This document shows, piece after piece, positions 1 through 8,354 of a stretch of DNA of 64,000 bases (positions within the stretch are counted from its first letter, which is position 1; each line of letters starts with the position of its first letter). The notes beneath the pieces are model-generated. The model did not search any database and was not told the origin of the DNA. It saw nothing but the letters and a program-made list of their open reading frames with translations. The stretch is taken from positions 26,125-90,124 of the forward strand of contig CAZHIQ010000012.1 of NCBI GenBank assembly GCA_964532595.1. Reading direction: 5' to 3'. This stretch comes from Chryseosolibacter sp964532595. Lineage in GTDB: Bacteria > Bacteroidota > Bacteroidia > Cytophagales > Cyclobacteriaceae. The position numbers and the translations under genes were made by a program.

Positions 1-948
1 CAAGGTATGTCGGTGTTCAAACAAAACTGCCGCCAGTTGTTCTCCCATCCACGCCATGCAGCTCCAATCTTTTGACGAAGCGTCGGTAGTATGACTCCCA
101 ACCGCACCGGCCATAAACATGGCGAATGAATAGCCTCCCTCCTCCAACGCGTCGACAAATTCTCCGGGATAATCCCTTGAGAGCTCTATGGTCTTCTGCG
201 ACGAGCATGTTGCGTGAGCCGCATAGGTCGTTAGCACACCCTGACTGCCGTCATCTCTCCTCACTTCCAGCACACGCAGATAGGGATCTTCGAATCCATC
301 ATCGGTCAAACGGTTTCTCACCGGACCAGGTGCGGCGATAGCGCCGGTTGACAACCTTGCCGGTCTGAGTGATGACGACGCAAGCGCAATGCTTCTCACA
401 ATCGCATCAGCGATAAAGTGAACGACACTGTCTTGATAGTCGCCGTATAACAATGTCATCGCTCCTCCACTCCAATGACCGATGCTGTTGTGCGAATGGG
501 TTGCACCGAGAAAAGTATTCCCGAGCGAAAAACCCGTGGCTCGCAATTTATCCGGTAACACACTAATCACAGCGGGCGGTATGAGAAGCAAGTCACCAGA
601 CACGATGGCCACACGCTCCGCACCGTTGTCGAGTACGATAGTCCTTACAAAAATCGAGTCGTGTACTGCCCGATATGTCTGTCCCTTTCTGCTGCCATAA
701 CCGGCGGTGGCTACTGGCGATGAAGGAGTGATGTTAACACGTGACCATCCAGCTTTCAGCGGAGCAGTAGCTGAACGCAACCGAACGTTCAGCGAAGAAA
801 GTCGCGACTGCATACTATCATATACCGGAAGTTCGGAGACCGGCGTACGATCTACGGGTGCAACGGAAACCACCACCAAACCAACTGTCAGTCCGATGAT
901 GACAACGAAGATCCAGAGAAGAAAACGAAAGGTCGTTCTGAGCCACAT
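1..948 (-). CDS. Neutral ceramidase-like hydrolase, 5' part (runs off left edge)
   Basis: An uninterrupted frame of 316 codons begins with ATG at 948 and is still open at base 1, so only the N-terminal part is present. The product starts with a membrane anchor or uncleaved signal (about residues 6-28, rich in Leu, Ile and Val). Then come the hallmarks of the neutral/alkaline non-lysosomal ceramidase family: AGWSRVNITP, a Gly-rich turn AGYG, HDSIFVRTIVLDNG, VAIVSGDLLLIP, and GATHSHNSIGHWSGG, where the His residues would bind the active-site zinc. In the family these enzymes cleave the amide of ceramide. The usual NxGDVSPN nucleophile loop is not obvious; the nearest segment reads MAGAVGSHT, so substrate may differ. 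It is transcribed divergently from icmF. Family assignment is good; ceramide as substrate is not established. Confidence 0.75.
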   Translation of the reverse strand, partial: MWLRTTFRFLLWIFVVIIGLTVGLVVVSVAPVDRTPVSELPVYDSMQSRLSSLNVRLRSATAPLKAGWSRVNITPSSPVATAGYGSRKGQTYRAVHDSIFVRTIVLDNGAERVAIVSGDLLLIPPAVISVLPDKLRATGFSLGNTFLGATHSHNSIGHWSGGAMTLLYGDYQDSVVHFIADAIVRSIALASSSLRPARLSTGAIAAPGPVRNRLTDDGFEDPYLRVLEVRRDDGSQGVLTTYAAHATCSSQKTIELSRDYPGEFVDALEEGGYSFAMFMAGAVGSHTTDASSKDWSCMAWMGEQLAAVLFEHRHTL

Positions 949-1043
949 TGCTGCAAGATAGCGATTCAGCTGAAAGGGAACACCCCTATCAACTGTTAGC
1001 TTTATCGCTCACGAATTTCTATTTTAGCCACTCAATTAAGGGT

Positions 1044-4000
1044 ATGAGTACACAGACTGCCAGCGCAACAAAAACAAAACAACCATCTTCACTAGCCGGT
1101 CACAAAGACTCGGAACCGTATAAGCCGAAGAACAAGATACGTATTGTCACCGCGGCCAGTTTATTCGATGGGCACGATGCAGCCATTAATATCATGCGTC
1201 GTATCATTCAGGCAACGGGATGTGAAGTCATTCACCTCGGGCACGATCGAAGTGTTGCCGAGGTAGTCAACACCGCGATTCAGGAAGACGTTCAGGCAAT
1301 CGCAATAACCAGCTATCAGGGTGGTCACATGGAATACTTCCGGTACATGTATGACCTCCTCAAGGAAAAAGGCGCATCTAATATCCGGATCTTTGGTGGA
1401 GGCGGAGGCGTGATACTTCCTGAGGAAATTCGGGCCTTGATGGATTACGGCATCGCCCGAATCTACAGCCCCGACGACGGAAGAGCAATGGGGCTGCAAG
1501 GAATGATCAACGACCTCGTGAGCCAATGCGACTATCCAACAGGCGCAGATGCGATAGCCGACCTCGGGGAATTAAGCCCCGACAATGCTTTGGCTATAGG
1601 AAGATTGATTTCAGCTGCCGAGAACTACCCGGACAAACATCGCGATCTTTTCAAGCAGATTACACAGCGGGCAAGCATCTCGACGACTCCGGTAATTGGC
1701 ATTACCGGAACCGGTGGCGCAGGTAAGTCATCGATGGTCGATGAGATTGTGCGACGGTTCCTCCTGGACTTTCCTCAGAAGACAATTGCCATTGTCTCGG
1801 TTGATCCGTCTCGTCGAAAAACAGGGGGCGCTCTTTTAGGTGACCGTATCCGAATGAACGCCATTCATCATCCGAATGTCTATATGCGGTCACTGGCAAC
1901 GCGACAAAGCAACATAGCGCTTTCGGCGCATGTTGGAGATGCATTGCAAATTCTAAAGGCTGCTCAGTTTGATCTTATTATTCTCGAGACATCGGGAATC
2001 GGACAAAGCGATACAGAGATCCTCAGTTACAGCGATGTCTCTTTGTATGTGATGACCCCCGAATATGGGGCGGCAACGCAGCTGGAGAAGATAGACATGC
2101 TTGACTTTGCTGATATCGTAGCCCTTAACAAGTTTGACAAGCGCGGCGCCATGGATGCGCTTCGCGACATCAGGAAACAATACCAGCGAAATCATCAGCT
2201 ATGGACCAGCAAGCCCGAAGACATGCCTGTCTTCGGAACAATTGCGTCGCAGTTCAACGACCCGGGCACTCAGCAACTCTATTTGAAGCTTGTTGAAACC
2301 GTATCAGAAAAATGTAACAAAGACTGGAAGTCGCAATTTTCAGCTCCGGCAGAGATGTCGGAAAAAGTTTACGTCATTCCGCCGAACCGAACGCGATACC
2401 TAAGTGAAATCGCCGAGCAAAACCGGGCCTACGATGCATGGGCACACGAGCAACGCAACATCGCCCAACGCATGTATGCTTTGGATAAGGCTATTGAGAC
2501 ACTCGCGGCAAGCAACCCTTATGAAAACAAGGAGACTCTCGAAGTATTAGAGGGGGAGTATGATCGACTGAAGGCCCAGCTTGCTCCCGATAACCTGGAC
2601 ATTCTGAAACGCTGGCCCGAGCGTGAAAAAAAATACAAAGAGCCTGTGTTCCGGTTCAAAGTCCGCGATCGTGAGTTGTCGGTCGATACGCATAGCCAAT
2701 CGCTTTCACACACAGCTATCCCCAAGGTTGCTCTTCCCCGTTACGAGGCATGGGGCGATCGACTCTACTGGGCGCTCCAGGAGAATACACCTGGCGACTT
2801 CCCCTACACCGCGGGGATCTATCCCTTTAAGCGCGAAGGAGAAGACCCCACGCGTATGTTCGCAGGCGAGGGAGGTCCCGAACGAACCAATCGCAGGTTT
2901 CATTACCTGAGCTTCAATATGCCGGCGAAACGTTTGTCGACGGCATTCGACTCTGTTACGCTGTATGGGCAAGACCCCGACTACCGCCCGGATATCTACG
3001 GGAAAATCGGCAACTCCGGTGTAAGCGTGTGCTGCCTCGACGATGCAAAAAAACTTTATAGTGGTTTCGATCTTGCCGACCCCAAGACATCGGTATCAAT
3101 GACGATCAATGGCCCGGCGCCGATGTTGCTGGCCTTCTTTATGAATGCTGCCGTAGATCAACAATGCGAGCGCTTTATCCAGCAAGAGGGTCTGACCGAG
3201 CAGGTAGCGGACAAAATAAACGAGCTTTACCGTGATCAGCCTCGTCCCCAATACCAGGGCAACTTACCGGAGGGACATAACGGCCTTGGGTTGATGCTTC
3301 TCGGCGTCACCGGCGATCAGGTGCTTCCGAAGGAGACTTACGAAAACATCAAGGCTGCTACACTGCGCCAGGTCCGTGGAACCGTGCAAGCAGACATCCT
3401 CAAGGAAGACCAGGCACAAAATACCTGCATCTTTTCAACTGAATTCGCCCTCCGCCTTATGGGCGATGTTCAGGAGTATTTCATCGATCACGATGTACGC
3501 AACTTCTATTCGGTTTCCATTTCAGGTTACCACATCGCAGAAGCTGGCGCAAATCCGATCACACAGTTGGCATTTACGCTGGCGAATGGATTCACTTACG
3601 TAGAATACTATCTGAGCCGCGGCATGGATATCAATTCCTTTGCCCCCAACCTTTCGTTCTTCTTCAGCAATGGAATCGATCCTGAATACGCAGTGATCGG
3701 GCGGGTAGCACGGCGGATATGGGCGAAAGCGATGAAGCACAAGTACGGAGCCAACGCACGCAGTCAGATGTTGAAGTATCACATTCAGACGTCAGGTCGG
3801 TCACTCCATGCGCAGGAAATTGACTTCAATGATATCCGCACCACGTTGCAAGCGCTGTATGCTATTTACGACAACTGCAATTCGCTTCACACCAACGCTT
3901 ACGACGAAGCCATAACAACACCCACAGAAGAATCCGTAAGGCGTGCCATGGCCATCCAGCTGATAATTAACAAAGAACTGGGGCTTGCCCGGAACGAAAA

Positions 4001-4475
4001 TCCTCTCCAGGGTTCGTTCATCATTGAAGAACTTACCGACCTGGTAGAGGAAGCGGTATTGTCGGAATTTGATCGCATCACCGAACGCGGAGGTGTACTC
4101 GGGGCAATGGAGACTATGTATCAGCGAGGCAAGATACAGGAAGAAAGCCTCCACTACGAAACCCTGAAGCATACGGGCGAATACCCCATCATTGGTGTTA
4201 ACACGTTTCTGAGCTCGAAGGGATCACCCACTATTCTTCCTCGCGAGGTCATCCGGGCAACGACTGAAGAAAAAGAATACCAGATAAAGATGCTGCAGAA
4301 CCTGCACGCCAAACAAAAGAACCGCGAACGAGAGCTCATCGAACGCGTTCAGAAAGCTGCTACGGAAAACAGAAATGTCTTCGCTGAACTTATGGAAGCG
4401 ACGAAAGTCTGCTCACTGGGACAACTGACGAAAGCACTGTTTGATGTGGGTGGACAGTACCGGCGGAATATGTAA
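1044..4475 (+). CDS. icmF: Fused isobutyryl-CoA mutase with G-protein chaperone (IcmF)
   Basis: A B12-dependent acyl-CoA mutase of 1,143 residues that interconverts isobutyryl-CoA and n-butyryl-CoA in the known family. Domains in order: cobalamin-binding domain (about 30-165) with DGHDAA, His44 being the likely lower axial ligand; a MeaB-type GTPase (about 210-440) with P-loop GTGGAGKS (222-229), ETSGIGQSD and NKFD (362-365); a linker; and the mutase TIM barrel (about 560-1,143). The Gln of AQNTCIF (792) matches the residue that separates IcmF from methylmalonyl-CoA mutase, but the partner position carries Tyr593 (AGIYPFKR) where characterised IcmF has Phe. I chose ATG 1044 because the earlier in-frame ATG at 948 adds 32 non-conserved residues. 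A strong terminator follows. Confidence 0.93.
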   Translation: MSTQTASATKTKQPSSLAGHKDSEPYKPKNKIRIVTAASLFDGHDAAINIMRRIIQATGCEVIHLGHDRSVAEVVNTAIQEDVQAIAITSYQGGHMEYFRYMYDLLKEKGASNIRIFGGGGGVILPEEIRALMDYGIARIYSPDDGRAMGLQGMINDLVSQCDYPTGADAIADLGELSPDNALAIGRLISAAENYPDKHRDLFKQITQRASISTTPVIGITGTGGAGKSSMVDEIVRRFLLDFPQKTIAIVSVDPSRRKTGGALLGDRIRMNAIHHPNVYMRSLATRQSNIALSAHVGDALQILKAAQFDLIILETSGIGQSDTEILSYSDVSLYVMTPEYGAATQLEKIDMLDFADIVALNKFDKRGAMDALRDIRKQYQRNHQLWTSKPEDMPVFGTIASQFNDPGTQQLYLKLVETVSEKCNKDWKSQFSAPAEMSEKVYVIPPNRTRYLSEIAEQNRAYDAWAHEQRNIAQRMYALDKAIETLAASNPYENKETLEVLEGEYDRLKAQLAPDNLDILKRWPEREKKYKEPVFRFKVRDRELSVDTHSQSLSHTAIPKVALPRYEAWGDRLYWALQENTPGDFPYTAGIYPFKREGEDPTRMFAGEGGPERTNRRFHYLSFNMPAKRLSTAFDSVTLYGQDPDYRPDIYGKIGNSGVSVCCLDDAKKLYSGFDLADPKTSVSMTINGPAPMLLAFFMNAAVDQQCERFIQQEGLTEQVADKINELYRDQPRPQYQGNLPEGHNGLGLMLLGVTGDQVLPKETYENIKAATLRQVRGTVQADILKEDQAQNTCIFSTEFALRLMGDVQEYFIDHDVRNFYSVSISGYHIAEAGANPITQLAFTLANGFTYVEYYLSRGMDINSFAPNLSFFFSNGIDPEYAVIGRVARRIWAKAMKHKYGANARSQMLKYHIQTSGRSLHAQEIDFNDIRTTLQALYAIYDNCNSLHTNAYDEAITTPTEESVRRAMAIQLIINKELGLARNENPLQGSFIIEELTDLVEEAVLSEFDRITERGGVLGAMETMYQRGKIQEESLHYETLKHTGEYPIIGVNTFLSSKGSPTILPREVIRATTEEKEYQIKMLQNLHAKQKNRERELIERVQKAATENRNVFAELMEATKVCSLGQLTKALFDVGGQYRRNM

Positions 4476-4484
4476 TCGGAAACA

Positions 4485-4514
4485 AAAAAAGCTCCGGGAA
4501 ATCCGGAGCTTTTT
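4485..4514. terminator. Bidirectional intrinsic terminator between icmF and typA
   Basis: The stem GCTCCGG/CCGGAGC (4491-4497 with 4503-4509) and the 5-base loop GAAAT are flanked by an A-run on the left and a T-run on the right. It can therefore stop both the rightward icmF transcript and the leftward typA transcript. The two genes converge here with only about 43 bases between their stop codons. Confidence 0.88.
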
Positions 4515-4518
4515 ATTA

Positions 4519-6330
4519 TTAGCCGTTCTTGCTAAACCGCTTACGTTCGTTCTCTGTAAGGTATATTTTACGAAGACGGATCGACTTCGGCGTTACCTCC
4601 ACGTACTCGTCGGACTGGATATACTCCAGGGCTTCTTCGAGCGAAAACTTGATCGGTGGCGCGATACGCATCTTTTCATCAGCACCCGAAGCACGCATGT
4701 TTGTCAGCTTTTTTGTCTTGGTGACGTTGATCACGAGATCACCACTCCGACTGTGTTCCCCGATTACCTGTCCTTCGTACACAGGCTCGCCGGGCTCGAT
4801 AAAGAACTTACCGCGATCCTGCAGGTTGTGAAGACTGTATGCGATAGCCTCCCCCTGTTCCATAGCGATAAGTGATCCGTTGATACGGCCGGGAATCTCT
4901 CCCTTATAGGGCTGGTACTCGCTGAAACGGTGAGTAACCACCGCTTCACCAGCGGTCACGTTGAGCATGTAATTGCGCAGACCAATGATTCCTCGCGACG
5001 GGATATCGAACTTGAGAATCATGCGATCTCCTTTCGGCTCCATATTCTTCATCTCGCCCTTCCGTTGCGACACGGTCTCGATCGCTTTGCCGGAGTGCTC
5101 TTCGGGTAAGTCGATCGTCAATTCCTCAACAGGCTCGCATTTGACTCCGTCGATTTCCTTGAAGATCACCTGAGGCTGACCTATCTGCAGTTCGTAACCT
5201 TCACGACGCATTGTCTCAATCAGCACTGACAAGTGCAACACTCCACGACCAAACACCATGAACGAATCGGCCGAATCCGTCTGGCTCACTCGAAGTGCCA
5301 GATTTCGCTCGAGCTCTTTGTCAAGTCTCTCCTTTATGTGACGCGAAGTGACAAACTTTCCTTCCTTGCCATAAAAGGGCGAGTTGTTAATGGTGAACAA
5401 CATGCTCATCGTAGGCTCATCGATGGCAATGCTCTGCATCGCTTCCGGATTTTCGATATCGGCTACGGTATCGCCGATTTCAAAATCCTCGAGTCCCACA
5501 ATAGCGCAAATCTCACCCGCTTTTGCTTCGTCGACCTTCTGCTTGTCAAAGCCCTCAAACACGTACAAGTCCTTGACCCGCGATTTAACAATCTCCTTTG
5601 TATCGCGTTTGACAAGGGCTACCGACTGGCCTGGGCGAAGCGAACCGCGGTGAACCCGACCGATGGCTACTCGGCCAATATAAGACGAGTACTCCAAAGA
5701 GGTTATAAGGAGTTGCGTACTTCCCTCCGCAACCTTCGGTGCCGGGATGTGTTCGATGATACCTTCGAGAAGCGGAATGATATCCGTAGTTGGCTTCCTC
5801 CAGTCAGTACTCATCCAACCCTGCTTTGCCGAACCGTAAAAGGTGGGAAAATCGAGCTGCTCTTCCGTCGCATCAAGTTGGAACATAAGGTCAAATACTC
5901 CCTCGTGAACTTCATCAGGAGTACAGTTCTTCTTGTCGACCTTGTTAATAACCACAATAGGCTTTAGCCCGAGCTGAAGCGCCTTTTGCAATACAAAGCG
6001 GGTTTGTGGCATAGGACCTTCGAAAGCATCGACGAGCAACAGACACCCGTCAGCCATGTTGAGTACCCGTTCCACCTCACCTCCGAAGTCACTGTGACCC
6101 GGTGTATCTATGATGTTGATCTTGTAATCCTTGTATCGAACCGAAACATTCTTGGCCAGAATGGTAATTCCCCGCTCGCGCTCGATGTCGTTATTATCCA
6201 TGATCAGTTCGCCAGGATCCTCATGGTCTTTAAAGAGTTTACCGGCCATAAGCAACTTGTCGACCATAGTCGTCTTGCCGTGGTCGACGTGTGCAATGAT
6301 TGCAATGTTCCTGATCTTGTTAACGTCCAT
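4519..6330 (-). CDS. typA: Ribosome-associated translational GTPase TypA/BipA
   Basis: A 603-residue GTPase of the elongation-factor family that binds the ribosome and helps 50S assembly and growth under cold or stress. All G motifs are visible near the N-terminus: AHVDHGKT (13-20), the switch I RERGIT, DTPGHSDFGG and NKVDKK. A beta-barrel domain follows, then EF-G-like domains III and V and the BipA-specific C-terminal domain, which ends in a basic LTENERKRFSKNG tail. Length and full motif set match the family. It stands alone, with a candidate promoter just upstream and a shared terminator downstream. Confidence 0.96.
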   Translation of the reverse strand: MDVNKIRNIAIIAHVDHGKTTMVDKLLMAGKLFKDHEDPGELIMDNNDIERERGITILAKNVSVRYKDYKINIIDTPGHSDFGGEVERVLNMADGCLLLVDAFEGPMPQTRFVLQKALQLGLKPIVVINKVDKKNCTPDEVHEGVFDLMFQLDATEEQLDFPTFYGSAKQGWMSTDWRKPTTDIIPLLEGIIEHIPAPKVAEGSTQLLITSLEYSSYIGRVAIGRVHRGSLRPGQSVALVKRDTKEIVKSRVKDLYVFEGFDKQKVDEAKAGEICAIVGLEDFEIGDTVADIENPEAMQSIAIDEPTMSMLFTINNSPFYGKEGKFVTSRHIKERLDKELERNLALRVSQTDSADSFMVFGRGVLHLSVLIETMRREGYELQIGQPQVIFKEIDGVKCEPVEELTIDLPEEHSGKAIETVSQRKGEMKNMEPKGDRMILKFDIPSRGIIGLRNYMLNVTAGEAVVTHRFSEYQPYKGEIPGRINGSLIAMEQGEAIAYSLHNLQDRGKFFIEPGEPVYEGQVIGEHSRSGDLVINVTKTKKLTNMRASGADEKMRIAPPIKFSLEEALEYIQSDEYVEVTPKSIRLRKIYLTENERKRFSKNG

Positions 6331-6366
6331 AAATTGTTTGAATCCCTCGGTTCAGTAAATGAGGCG

Positions 6367-6374
6367 CAAAATTA
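6367..6374 (-). promoter_or_regulatory. Candidate -7 box for typA
   Basis: Read on the minus strand this is TAATTTTG, an exact match to the Bacteroidota -7 consensus TAnnTTTG. It lies 36 bases before the typA start, implying a leader of about 30 bases. A clear -33 TTG at the usual distance is not seen, so the call rests on the -7 box and position. Confidence 0.5.
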
Positions 6375-6438
6375 CGATAATCCGGTGAGACCACAGCGGG
6401 CAGGGCGAATTTTCACGAAACAGGCCAATATGCCGGCT

Positions 6439-7338
6439 TTAGCTTTTGAAGCGCAAGAAGGTACCCATGGGCAGGTCGCGGTCGTGGCGGGACTTAAGGC
6501 AGAACTCGCCGCATTCGATTTTATCGGCAGGGAGATAGGTTTTCACAACATTAAATCCCACGAGAGGAGACAAACCGGCGGCATAAAGACTAAGAATCAA
6601 GAAGGAGTTATCCGGTTCAAGCAACTGCACAGCCATGCCCACTATTTCATCCAGTTTTTCCTGAAGACTCCACTTCTCTCCTTCGGGCCCCCGCCCATAA
6701 GGGGGAGGATCCATGATTATTCCATGGTAACGGCTTCCCCGACGGAGTTCGCGCTTCACAAACTTGAAAGCGTCTTCATAAACCCAGCGGATATCGGCCT
6801 GACCGTTAAGTTGCATGTTCTGATTGGCCCAATTCAACCCGGGACGCGAGGCATCGCAGTGCACAACATCTGCACCGGCCATTCGTGCAACCACGGAAGC
6901 CGCTCCGGTATAAGCGAATAAGTTCAACACACGGGCTTGGGGCAGCGACCATGAGCGAAGGGTCTTGTAGATGAAATTCCAGTTGCTGCCTTGTTCCGGA
7001 AACATTCCAACATGCCCAAAGCCCGTAAGCGCTAGTCGCAACCTCAAATGCAGCTCGTTATGACGGTACGTAATTTCCCAACTTTCGGGCATTCCCCGCT
7101 GCCGCGACCATCCTCCCTTCACATCATCAGTAAAGCGATACTTGTCTTTTTGCTCCCTTGCAAAGCGGGCGTGGGCCATTTCCCGCCACTGCGCATCCGA
7201 CAGCTTTTTCTTCCACAAGGCCTGTGGCTCGGGCCTGATCAAAGTATACTGACCGAATCGCTCAAGCTTTTCGAAATCTCCGGAGTCGATCAACTCATAA
7301 TCTCTCCAGGCAGCGGGATATTGGATGGAAGGAATCAA
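6439..7338 (-). CDS. Class I SAM-dependent methyltransferase, RlmI/RlmK-like
   Basis: A 299-residue methyltransferase with a Rossmann fold. Motif I reads VLNLFAYTGAASVVA (about residues 138-152), an acidic residue follows in VHCDAS, and the catalytic motif is IIMDPPPYGRG. The DPPPYG motif and the overall pattern resemble the catalytic half of 23S rRNA methyltransferases such as RlmI/RlmK, but no N-terminal PUA domain is present. The substrate is probably RNA by family resemblance; the exact nucleotide cannot be read from the sequence. It runs in the same direction as typA but with a promoter-sized gap, and it is divergent from the SpoU-type methyltransferase at 7,520. Confidence 0.8.
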   Translation of the reverse strand: MIPSIQYPAAWRDYELIDSGDFEKLERFGQYTLIRPEPQALWKKKLSDAQWREMAHARFAREQKDKYRFTDDVKGGWSRQRGMPESWEITYRHNELHLRLRLALTGFGHVGMFPEQGSNWNFIYKTLRSWSLPQARVLNLFAYTGAASVVARMAGADVVHCDASRPGLNWANQNMQLNGQADIRWVYEDAFKFVKRELRRGSRYHGIIMDPPPYGRGPEGEKWSLQEKLDEIVGMAVQLLEPDNSFLILSLYAAGLSPLVGFNVVKTYLPADKIECGEFCLKSRHDRDLPMGTFLRFKS

Positions 7339-7519
7339 ATCACGTTTTTCAGGCCGCCAAGTTCCATCATTAATCAGTTAAGATCAAGCCAGCCGATCGG
7401 GTCTTCTCAATAATCGGCCTCCCTAATCCTGCCTTCCACGTCCACCCGGTCCAGACCGGCACGGTATTTCCGGATATTTTGATAAGATTTGCGGGTGTCA
7501 TCCCGAAACAGTATCGACC

Positions 7520-8311
7520 TTGCATCCCGTTATCACCAGTCTGCAGAATCCCAAAATCAAGCACCTGATCGCACTCGAGAAGCCACGCGAGCGGAAGAAA
7601 GAGGGACTCTTTGTTGTTGAGGGAAGGAAAGAGATCACACTCGCCCTTCGTGGCGGTTACAATATTCGCACCCTCTTCTACTGCGAAGACCTGATCAACC
7701 CGGACGATTTGCAGGCCTTAGCTCCGGATCCGAAGGTACCTTTGCCTGTGTCGCGTGAAGTCTACGACCGCATCGCGGTTCGCGAAAACTCAGGCGGTGT
7801 CATTGCTGTGGCGCAGCAAAAGGACCATTCGCTCAGCGGCGTTCGCTTGAGCCCCAATCCTTTGGTGCTTGTTCTGGAGTCGGTCGAAAAACCCGGGAAC
7901 CTCGGCGCTGTTCTCCGAACAGCCGATGCCGGGGGGATCGATGCAGTCATCATTTGTGACCCGCGGACCGACTTCTATAACCCGAACGTAATAAGGTCCA
8001 GCGTCGGCTGTGTCTTTACGACCCAAACCGCCTCTGCATCCTCCGCCCAGACCCTCCAATGGCTGCGTGACAACAACATCAGGGTGTACAGCACCTACTT
8101 GCGTGCATCCCGCCCCTATCATACGGTAGATTACACGTTGCCGACCGCAATCGTCATGGGAACGGAGGCTACGGGCTTGTCCGACACCTGGGTCACCAGC
8201 GATCAGAACCCGATTATCATTCCGATGCGCGGGCAGATCGACTCCATGAACGTATCCACTGCCGCGGCCGTCGTGCTCTTCGAAGCATTGCGGCAACGAG
8301 GATTTGTTTAA
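7520..8311 (+). CDS. TrmH/SpoU-family RNA 2'-O-methyltransferase
   Basis: A 263-residue knotted (SPOUT) methyltransferase. The N-terminal half is the substrate-binding part (LQNPKIKHLIALEK, FVVEGRKEI). The C-terminal half has the three SpoU motifs: NLGAVLRTADA, IVMGTEATGLS and IPMRGQIDSMNVSTAAAVVL, which build the trefoil knot and SAM site. By family it 2'-O-methylates rRNA or tRNA; the target is unknown. No ATG fits the conserved N-terminus. The best start is TTG at 7520, directly before HPVITSLQNP. The end of the gene carries the promoter of the next gene. Confidence 0.85.
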   Translation: MHPVITSLQNPKIKHLIALEKPRERKKEGLFVVEGRKEITLALRGGYNIRTLFYCEDLINPDDLQALAPDPKVPLPVSREVYDRIAVRENSGGVIAVAQQKDHSLSGVRLSPNPLVLVLESVEKPGNLGAVLRTADAGGIDAVIICDPRTDFYNPNVIRSSVGCVFTTQTASASSAQTLQWLRDNNIRVYSTYLRASRPYHTVDYTLPTAIVMGTEATGLSDTWVTSDQNPIIIPMRGQIDSMNVSTAAAVVLFEALRQRGFV

Positions 8312-8316
8312 ATTTG
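8288..8316 (+). promoter_or_regulatory. Bacteroidota-type promoter for the PAS histidine kinase gene
   Basis: TTG at 8288-8290, an 18-base spacer and TAAATTTG at 8309-8316 fit the Bacteroidota sigma-A consensus (TTG, 17-23 bases, TAnnTTTG). The box straddles the stop codon of the methyltransferase gene. Transcription would start near 8323, giving a leader of about 30 bases before the kinase ATG. Confidence 0.6.
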
Positions 8317-8354
8317 TCTGAGTAACAGCGAAAAAGCCCTCCAAAACCCCATTC

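Noticed and set aside
948..1043. Earlier in-frame ATG for icmF at 948
   Set aside because: It adds 32 residues with no similarity to IcmF, coincides with the start of the divergent ceramidase-like gene, and would leave no promoter space. ATG 1044 is better.
5233..6921. Long open frames on the + strand opposite typA and the methyltransferase
   Set aside because: They are antisense to strongly conserved genes and their translations show no domain or gene-like composition.
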